11,607 nucleotides of DNA, from the NCBI GenBank assembly GCA_040510575.1, contig JBEVIU010000130.1:1-11607 (forward strand), in the 5' to 3' direction. The notes below the pieces were generated by a model. The model was not told the origin of the DNA and made no database searches. It worked only from the letters and a program-made list of their open reading frames with translations. Positions 6,505-11,607 of this stretch are shown here, in pieces. Every line of letters starts with the position of its first letter. The first letter of the stretch is position 1. This DNA is from DASUMF01 sp040510575 (lineage in GTDB: Bacteria > Actinomycetota > Acidimicrobiia > IMCC26256 > DASPTH01). The translations under genes were made by a program, and so were the position numbers.

Positions 6505-7293
6505 CTACTGGCCGGTGAACTCGGGGGCGTGCTTCTCCACGAAACCCACGATGCCGGCGCGCGCATCAGCGGTACGGCTGGCGGCCACGATGCCGTCGGC
6601 CTCGCGCGCGAGATGCGTCTCGAAGGTCTCCTCGAGGCTCGTGTGGATGAGTCGTTTGGCGATCCCGTAGGCGACGGTCGGACCCTGCGCGAGCTTCACC
6701 GCGAGCGCTTCGGCTTCGGTGTGCACGTCGGCGTCGGCGACGACCTTCGTGATCAGGCCGTAGTCGAGTGCCTCCTGGGCCGACAGCACGCGATTGGTGA
6801 GCGTGAGCTCGAGCGCGCGCTTGAGACCGACCACGCGCGGCAGGAACCAGCTCGACGAGCCATCGGGCGACAGGCCGATCTGCGTGTACGCCATCACGAA
6901 CTTGGCGGACTCACCGGCGACCGCGATGTCGGACATGCCGACGAAGCCCATCCCCGCGCCGGCCGCACTCCCCTGCACTGCGCAGACGATCGGAGCGTCG
7001 TTGCGCACGAAGATCGAGATCGCGTTGTGCAATGCGGGGATGATGCCGCGGATGTTCTCGGTCAGCGCGTCGCCCGCGTCGTAGAAGTCGCGCACGTCAC
7101 CGCCGCCGCAGAACCGCGGACCTGCACCTGTGAGCAGCACAGCCCGGGCCGACGGATCCTGCTCCACCGCCGCCGCGGCGGCGAGAAGACCGTTCGCCAG
7201 GTCGGCGTTGATTGCGTTCGCGCCGTCGGGACGATTCAAGGTGACGTGCGCAACCCCGTCGCGCACGTCGAGCAACACCGCATCGTTCGCCAT
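6505..7293 (-). CDS. Enoyl-CoA hydratase/isomerase family (crotonase) protein, PaaG/isomerase-like active site
   Basis: This 262-residue crotonase-fold enzyme acts on an acyl-CoA. The first oxyanion-hole motif is FCGGGDV (61-67) and the second lies in GSAAGAGMG (108-116). The C-terminus FVEKHAPEF is typical of the family. Against mammalian enoyl-CoA hydratase, the two catalytic glutamates (Glu144 and Glu164) fall on Gly116 and Tyr136. Instead the protein has IGLSPDGSSSWFLPR, with Asp144 in the place used by PaaG-like and other isomerase-type members. It is therefore more likely an enoyl-CoA or ring-epoxide isomerase, or related crotonase, than a classical hydratase; the substrate is unknown. 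ATG 7293 is chosen because TAATGT lies 8 nt before it and no ribosome binding site exists. The upstream ATG at 7305 lies inside that box. Confidence 0.88.
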   Translation of the reverse strand: MANDAVLLDVRDGVAHVTLNRPDGANAINADLANGLLAAAAAVEQDPSARAVLLTGAGPRFCGGGDVRDFYDAGDALTENIRGIIPALHNAISIFVRNDAPIVCAVQGSAAGAGMGFVGMSDIAVAGESAKFVMAYTQIGLSPDGSSSWFLPRVVGLKRALELTLTNRVLSAQEALDYGLITKVVADADVHTEAEALAVKLAQGPTVAYGIAKRLIHTSLEETFETHLAREADGIVAASRTADARAGIVGFVEKHAPEFTGQ

Positions 7294-7301
7294 GACCGGC
7301 G

Positions 7302-7307
7302 ACATTA
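7302..7307 (-). promoter_or_regulatory. Candidate -10 box for the leaderless crotonase gene
   Basis: TAATGT on the minus strand lies 8 nt before ATG 7293. A strong GC hairpin (7318-7343) lies immediately upstream, where a -35 would be expected, so a -35 element is not recognisable. Confidence 0.45.
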
Positions 7308-7317
7308 CGACAGGAGT

Positions 7318-7343
7318 CGGGCCCGGCCTGGTGGCCGGGCCCG
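7318..7343 (-). terminator. Strong GC hairpin, probable terminator/insulator of the ABC operon
   Basis: The arms CGGGCCCGGCC (7318-7328) and GGCCGGGCCCG (7333-7343) pair perfectly over 11 bp around a TGGT loop. It lies about 185 bp downstream of the permease stop and 11 bp upstream of the crotonase -10 box. No U-tract follows, which is common for actinobacterial terminators. Confidence 0.6.
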
Positions 7344-7491
7344 GAAGGGCTCCTTGGTGATCCACCGTCGGGCGGGGGGCTGTCCGCCATCGGGTGCGAT
7401 GTTCTGTGGTTGGAGAGGCTCCGGTGCGGTCGGGGCCTCCCGAACTGCGCCCACCGTACGCCCCGGCCCGGAAGGCGCCGCCCAGCGGCTC

Positions 7492-7516
7492 CTAAAGACT
7501 CGGTAAAGGTCTTTGG
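7492..7516 (-). terminator. Weaker hairpin just after the permease stop
   Basis: AAAGAC (7494-7499) pairs with GTCTTT (7509-7514), extended by one G:U and one C:G pair, around a 9-nt loop. It begins 10 nt after the permease stop on the minus strand. The stem is short and A/T-rich, so a role in termination or mRNA 3'-end protection is tentative. Apart from this and the hairpin at 7318-7343, I see nothing recognisable in 7308-7525. Confidence 0.35.
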
Positions 7517-7525
7517 CCTCGGGTC

Positions 7526-10099
7526 TCAGGCCTCGATGGCTTCGAGCACGTCCTTGCCGGCGGCCCGTCGAGCGGGCCACATCCCGGCGAGCAGCCCCGC
7601 GAGCCCGGCGAGGAGCACGAACACCACCAGCTGGGTGACCGGCAGCGTGAACTTCACGCCCTCGTTGCCGATCGCGCTCACCAACGCGGCGCCGAACACC
7701 AGACCGATCGCGAGGCCCAGCAACGAGCCGAAGATGGAGATGATCACCGCCTCGTCTCGCACCATGCGTTTGACCTGCTTGCGGGTCATGCCGACCGCGC
7801 GCAGGAGCCCGATCTCGCGGGTGCGCTCGTAGATCGACAGGGCCAACGTGTTGACGATGCCGATCAAGGCGATGATCACGGCGAGCAAGAGCATCACGTA
7901 GAGCAGGTTGAGGATCGTGTTGAACATCGCGAGCCGCGATTCCTTGAACTCGGCCTGATCCTCGACCTTCACGCTGGGGAAGCTCTTCAGAATCCCGTTG
8001 ATGGAGCGGCGCGCAGCTTCGGTGGACTCGCCTTGACCGACCTTCACGCCCACCAGGGTGTCGACCTGGTCGACGTAGTCCTGCTCGTAGTCGGCGAGTG
8101 AAAGCAAATAGTTCACGCCGGCCGTGCGCTTCTCGTCGTAGATGCCCTGCACCGTCACCTGTCGCGCGCCGGTGCGTTCGAACTCCATCGTGATCTCGTC
8201 GCCCACGTTCACGCCGAGGTCCTTGGCCGAGTCCTTGTAGACGAGCACACCGCCGTCGGCGAACGCGTCGAGATCGGCGCCCGGTTGCAGGTCGATGCGC
8301 AGCGCGTCTTCGACGTCGGCGGGGACACCGTTGAGCTGCTCCTGCTTGCCCGTGCCCAGCTTGAAGAAGCCGTCGCGGAACTCCACCACCGACGCGTCCG
8401 GGAGCTCGTCGCGGATCTGCGTCGCGACGTCGGGAGTGAACCCGCCACCGAAGAAGGTCTTCGGGGTGACGATGAAGTCGGAGCGGACAGAGTCGTCGAT
8501 GATGCTGCTGAACGAAGCCTTGGCCGACGCGCCGATGATGGCCACCAAGGTGATCAGCGCGAGCCCGATCATCAGGGCGGCGGCGGTGGTGGCGGTGCGG
8601 CGCGGGTTGCGCATCGCGTTCTCGCGCGCGAGCACCCCCGACATCCCGCGGAACCGAGCCGGGAGCCAGCCCAACACGCGTGAGACGGGCCGGGCGATGA
8701 GCGGGCTCACCATGGCGACGCCGATGAACACCAACGCCGCCGCGAGGCCGACGATGCCGGCCGCCCCGCCAGGGAAGGAGTCGGAACCGATGCCCGCGAA
8801 CAGACCGAGCCCGAGGAGCAGCAAGCCGATCGCGAGGAGCATGCCGCCGATGCGGTAGCGCCGGTTGCCACCGCCCAACACGACCGGCGTGTCGCGCATC
8901 GCGGCCACGGGCGCGACCTTGGCCGCCCGTCGCGCCGGCGCGATCGCGGACACGTAGGTGACCACGGTGCCCACCACGAGGGCGAGGATGATCGTGCGGG
9001 GCAGGATCACCGGCGACGTCGTCGGCAGCTCGAACCCGAACGCCGAGAGCAGCGCCTGCAACCCGACGGCGACGAACACCCCGAGCCCGAGCCCGATGAC
9101 CGACGACAGGAGACCGACGAGGAGTGCCTCGGCAGTGACCGAACGCGTCACCTGCTTGGCGCTCGCGCCGAGCGCGCGCAGCAGCGCGAGCTCCCGTGAC
9201 CGCTGCGCCACGATGATCGAGAACGTGTTGTAGATGATGAACGCACCGACGAACAACGAGATGAAGGCGAACACGAGCAGGAACGTGTTGAAGAAGCTGA
9301 GGCCCTGCTTGATGTTGTCGGCTGTCTCCTTCGCGACCTCGTCGCCCGTGAGCACTTCGAAGCCCTTGAGCTCGCCGTCGGCGCGCAAGGCCTTCTCGAT
9401 GTTGGTCACGAGCTGCTCGGGCGACACGCCCTTCTTGGCCTTCGCGTCGATCTCGTCGAACTCGTCCACGCGGTTCATGACCGTCTGCGCGGTGTCGGTC
9501 TCGAAGCCGGAGAGCGTCGCGCCGGCCAGGCCTGATTCTCCGTACTTGAAGATCCCCGACAACGTGTAGGTGCCCGGCGGCGTGGTGAGGAAGATCATCG
9601 GGACCTGATCGCCGACCTTGTAGCCCGCGGCCTTCGCCGTCTTCTCGTCGATGGCGACCTCGTCGGGCGAGTCGGGCGGTGAGCCCGACTGGAGGTGGTA
9701 CAGGCTCGCGAACGGCTTCGACGGCCAGTTGAAGCCGAGGGGAGGCGCACCGCCGTTCACGACCTGCTCGCCGTCGCGCCCGACGACCGTCGCGATGCCC
9801 TGCACCGCGCCTTCGGCGACAGCGACACCCTTGACCGATTCGACCGACGCGACCAGCGCCTCCGGCACGGGATTGCGGGGCGCAAATCCCTGTTGGTCGT
9901 CGCTCAGCGCGAGCTTGGCGCGCACGACGGCGTCGATGTCGGTGGCCTGCTGCGAGAACAGATCGTCGAACACGCTGCCCAGCGTGTCGGTGAGCACGAA
10001 CGTGCCCGACATGAACGCCACCCCGAGCACGACCGAGATCGACGTGAGCACGAGCCGAAGCTTCTTCGCGAACAGACCCTTGAGCGTGACGCGCCACAT
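7526..10099 (-). CDS. ABC transporter permease, double FtsX/MacB-type
   Basis: This 857-residue membrane subunit belongs to the MacB/LolCE (type VII) ABC family. TM1 is at about 17-37, followed by an extracytoplasmic MacB-like domain (about 38-265). The first FtsX domain (about 268-400) has three TM segments and the cytoplasmic coupling motif SRELALLRALGAS at 301-313. A central hydrophobic pair (about 418-465) and one more TM (about 503-525) lead into a second extracytoplasmic domain (about 530-720). A second FtsX domain closes the protein (about 725-857), with TREIGLLRAVGMT at 760-772. This gives about ten TM segments and an internal duplication, usual for actinobacterial members. Such transporters couple ATP hydrolysis to extracytoplasmic movement, exporting or extracting lipids, lipoproteins or peptides. 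It lies 32 nt after the ATPase gene, with an AGAGAGG site 10 nt before ATG 10099. Confidence 0.92.
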   Translation of the reverse strand: MWRVTLKGLFAKKLRLVLTSISVVLGVAFMSGTFVLTDTLGSVFDDLFSQQATDIDAVVRAKLALSDDQQGFAPRNPVPEALVASVESVKGVAVAEGAVQGIATVVGRDGEQVVNGGAPPLGFNWPSKPFASLYHLQSGSPPDSPDEVAIDEKTAKAAGYKVGDQVPMIFLTTPPGTYTLSGIFKYGESGLAGATLSGFETDTAQTVMNRVDEFDEIDAKAKKGVSPEQLVTNIEKALRADGELKGFEVLTGDEVAKETADNIKQGLSFFNTFLLVFAFISLFVGAFIIYNTFSIIVAQRSRELALLRALGASAKQVTRSVTAEALLVGLLSSVIGLGLGVFVAVGLQALLSAFGFELPTTSPVILPRTIILALVVGTVVTYVSAIAPARRAAKVAPVAAMRDTPVVLGGGNRRYRIGGMLLAIGLLLLGLGLFAGIGSDSFPGGAAGIVGLAAALVFIGVAMVSPLIARPVSRVLGWLPARFRGMSGVLARENAMRNPRRTATTAAALMIGLALITLVAIIGASAKASFSSIIDDSVRSDFIVTPKTFFGGGFTPDVATQIRDELPDASVVEFRDGFFKLGTGKQEQLNGVPADVEDALRIDLQPGADLDAFADGGVLVYKDSAKDLGVNVGDEITMEFERTGARQVTVQGIYDEKRTAGVNYLLSLADYEQDYVDQVDTLVGVKVGQGESTEAARRSINGILKSFPSVKVEDQAEFKESRLAMFNTILNLLYVMLLLAVIIALIGIVNTLALSIYERTREIGLLRAVGMTRKQVKRMVRDEAVIISIFGSLLGLAIGLVFGAALVSAIGNEGVKFTLPVTQLVVFVLLAGLAGLLAGMWPARRAAGKDVLEAIEA

Positions 10100-10131
10100 G
10101 GTGCAGGTACCTCTCTACGTCGCCGACGCGA

Positions 10132-10884
10132 CTATTCGCCGAAGCTCTTCATCCGGTCGAGCACACGATCGGGCGAGGGTTCGAGCATCTCGTCGACGAT
10201 CTTGCCGTCCGCGAGGAACACCACACGGTCGGCGACGCTCGCGGCCATCGGATCGTGCGTGACCATCACGGTCGTCTGGCCGAGGTCGTCGACCGCGGTA
10301 CGCATGAACTGCAGGATGTCGGAGCCCGACCGGGAGTCGAGGTTGCCCGTGGGCTCGTCGGCGAACACGATCTCGGGACGGCTGAGCAACGCACGCGCAA
10401 CTGCCACGCGCTGCTGTTGCCCACCCGACAGCTCGGCCGGGCGATGCTTGAGGCGGTCGCCGAGGCTCACCGTGCGCACGACGGTGTCGAGCCACTTCTG
10501 ATCGGGCTTCGTGCCGGCGAGCGACATCGGCAGCGTCATGTTCTCGAGCGCGTTGAGCGTCGGCACCAGGTTGTACGACTGGAACACGAACCCGATCTTG
10601 TCGCGGCGGATCAGGGTGAGCTGCTTGTCGTTGCAGGCGGTGAGATCCTCGTCGCCGAGGAAGATCTGCCCCGAGGTGAGTGCGTCGAGCCCGGCGAGGC
10701 AGTGCAGAAGTGTCGATTTCCCGGAGCCCGACGGGCCCATGATCGCGGTCATTCGCGCGGTCTCGAAGTCGACGGACACGTCGTCGAGTGCGCGCACCTC
10801 TGCCTCGCCTTCGCCGTAGATCTTGCTCGCGTCGACGGCCCGGGCCGCGACGCGGGTGGTCTCTGGAGTGATGGTGTCGGTCAA
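10132..10884 (-). CDS. ABC transporter ATP-binding protein, LolD/MacB type
   Basis: This 250-residue ATPase is complete. Walker A is GPSGSGKS at 50-57, the Q-loop glutamine is 102 (FVFQSYNLVPTLNALENM), the signature LSGGQQQR is at 152-159, and Walker B is IVFADEP with catalytic Glu177. The D-loop sits in GNLDSRSG and the switch His is 210. The Q-loop context and LDSRSG match the LolD/MacB/FtsE branch, which pairs with FtsX-fold permeases such as the gene just downstream. It should act as a dimer on the cytoplasmic face and power that permease. The TTG start at 10884 is chosen because AGGAG lies 7 nt before it. No ATG or GTG lies between there and the conserved N-terminus, and open frame further upstream runs out of phase through lgt. 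It lies 38 bp downstream of lgt, so one operon is likely. Confidence 0.93.
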   Translation of the reverse strand: MTDTITPETTRVAARAVDASKIYGEGEAEVRALDDVSVDFETARMTAIMGPSGSGKSTLLHCLAGLDALTSGQIFLGDEDLTACNDKQLTLIRRDKIGFVFQSYNLVPTLNALENMTLPMSLAGTKPDQKWLDTVVRTVSLGDRLKHRPAELSGGQQQRVAVARALLSRPEIVFADEPTGNLDSRSGSDILQFMRTAVDDLGQTTVMVTHDPMAASVADRVVFLADGKIVDEMLEPSPDRVLDRMKSFGE

Positions 10885-10891
10885 CGGGGGG

Positions 10892-10896
10892 CTCCT
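10892..10896 (-). promoter_or_regulatory. Ribosome binding site deciding the TTG start of the ABC ATPase
   Basis: AGGAG on the minus strand lies 7 nt before TTG 10884. It is the only good site in front of the conserved N-terminus, which supports the rare start codon. Confidence 0.65.
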
Positions 10897-10922
10897 GAAG
10901 CGGGGGGCGGACCGGTGACGGA

Positions 10923-11607
10923 TCAGGCTATGGCATCGACCTCGTCGGCAGCGCCGCCCGTCGGGGGCGTGCCCGGGCGCCGTTGCGGGGGCGAGTGGCC
11001 ACCGAGCCACACGAACCAGGCGGTCGATGCGACGAACAGCACCACCGCCACCCAGGCGTTCACCCGCAGCGGCCCGATCTCGTGCGCCGCGTCGGTCCGC
11101 ATGTTCTCGAAGAAGAAGCGGGCGAACGTGTAGAGCATCACGTAGAGCGCGAACGTCTGCCCCTGCTTCAGGTGCGCGTTGCGCTCTGCGAGGACCAGGA
11201 CGCCGGCGATCGCGAGGCAGGCGAGTGATTCGTAGAGAAACGTCGGATGAAACGTCGGGTACTGCGAGTACCCGATCGGGCGGTGTGCGAGGGAGATCTC
11301 GAGCCCCCAGGGCAGGTCGGTCGGCTTCCCGAACAGCTCCTGGTTGAAGTAGTTGCCCCAACGGCCGATGGCCTGCGCGAGCACCAGGCCGACGGCCATG
11401 CAGTCCAGCACCACGAGTGTGGGCAGGTGGCGCCGCTTCGTGATGACGACCACTGCGATCGCGCCCGCAGCGACCGCGCCCCAGATCGACAGGCCGCCAC
11501 GCCAGATCTGGACGGCGCGCCACGGGTCGTCCTCGAAGAGCTGGTAGTCGGTGATCACGTGGTAGAGGCGGGCGCCGATCACGCCCCACACCACGACCCA
11601 GAAGACG
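10923..11607 (-). CDS. lgt: Prolipoprotein diacylglyceryl transferase, 5' end cut by the window
   Basis: About 227 C-terminal residues of Lgt are present; the frame runs off the right edge, so the N-terminus is missing and the GTG at 11594 is internal. Lgt is an inner-membrane enzyme that moves diacylglycerol from phosphatidylglycerol to the lipobox cysteine of prolipoproteins. The signature GRWGNYFNQELFG matches the family pattern, with its essential Arg, Asn and Glu. GARLYHVI, WRGGLSIWGA, HPTFLYES and RFFFENMRTD...LRVNAW also match. The His of the E. coli SFHGG motif is Trp here (SIWGA), as I recall for actinobacterial Lgt proteins. A short polar, Pro/Arg-rich tail of about 25 residues follows the last TM. 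It is the first visible gene of an operon with the ABC ATPase and FtsX-type permease, which suits a lipoprotein-handling role for that transporter. Confidence 0.93.
   Translation of the reverse strand, partial: VFWVVVWGVIGARLYHVITDYQLFEDDPWRAVQIWRGGLSIWGAVAAGAIAVVVITKRRHLPTLVVLDCMAVGLVLAQAIGRWGNYFNQELFGKPTDLPWGLEISLAHRPIGYSQYPTFHPTFLYESLACLAIAGVLVLAERNAHLKQGQTFALYVMLYTFARFFFENMRTDAAHEIGPLRVNAWVAVVLFVASTAWFVWLGGHSPPQRRPGTPPTGGAADEVDAIA

Noticed and set aside
7305..10097. A 930-codon open frame on the minus strand overlapping the permease
   Set aside because: It is the out-of-phase shadow of the permease: Arg/Gly/His-rich, with no domain motifs, produced by high GC. The frame from 10099 has clear FtsX motifs and TM segments.
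10132..11589. ABC ATPase as a 485-residue protein with an N-terminal extension
   Set aside because: The extension lies out of phase inside lgt. TTG 10884 with AGGAG 7 nt before it gives a normal-length ATPase.
1..11607. CRISPR array, insertion sequence, tRNA/rRNA or phage genes
   Set aside because: No regularly spaced direct repeats, transposase motifs, terminal inverted repeats or tRNA-like folds were recognised by eye on either strand.

Overview
The window is GC-rich, gene-dense chromosomal DNA, most likely from an actinomycete and plausibly from a deep-branching class such as Acidimicrobiia. The evidence is the strong G/C third-position bias, the DUF3151, DUF3090 and SCO1664-type genes that are essentially actinobacterial, and several genes that look leaderless (a TANNNT -10 box 6-8 nt before a GTG or ATG start, with no Shine-Dalgarno). 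The class assignment is inference. No mobile element, CRISPR array, tRNA, rRNA or phage gene is visible.

Layout, left to right. (1) 1-687 (+): the C-terminal part of an acyl-activating adenylating enzyme, cut by the window edge. (2) 688-818: a short intergenic region with a long, well-formed inverted repeat at 699-749. (3) 819-2372 (+): a membrane glycosyltransferase of the GT39/ArnT-like type. (4) 2342-4409 (-): a three-gene overlapping cluster read leftward: histidine-type phosphatase (MSMEG_4193 type), DUF3090 protein with a Cys/His C-terminus, and SCO1664-family kinase-like protein. Its end overlaps the end of the glycosyltransferase by 31 bp. (5) A divergent 88-bp promoter region, then 4498-4941 (+) DUF3151 protein, 4995-5990 (+) GDP-mannose 4,6-dehydratase and 6000-6500 (+) PurE. 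(6) 6505-7293 (-): a crotonase-family enzyme with an isomerase-like rather than hydratase-like active site, ending 4 bp from purE. (7) 7294-7525: a noncoding stretch with two hairpins that probably ends the next operon. (8) 7526-11607 (-): an operon read leftward, lgt (5' end cut), then a LolD/MacB-type ABC ATPase, then an 857-residue double-FtsX permease.

Functional themes are cell-envelope work (lgt, lipoprotein/MacB-type ABC exporter, GT39 transferase, nucleotide-sugar dehydratase), acyl-CoA/acyl-AMP metabolism at both ends of the left half, and one purine biosynthesis gene. The kinase-like/phosphatase/DUF3090 cluster is the part with least known biology. I see no strong case for a wholly new system. 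The most worthwhile leads are that cluster, the 699-749 palindrome, the repeated leaderless promoter layout (including one -10 box that contains the gmd stop codon), and the atypical crotonase active site.
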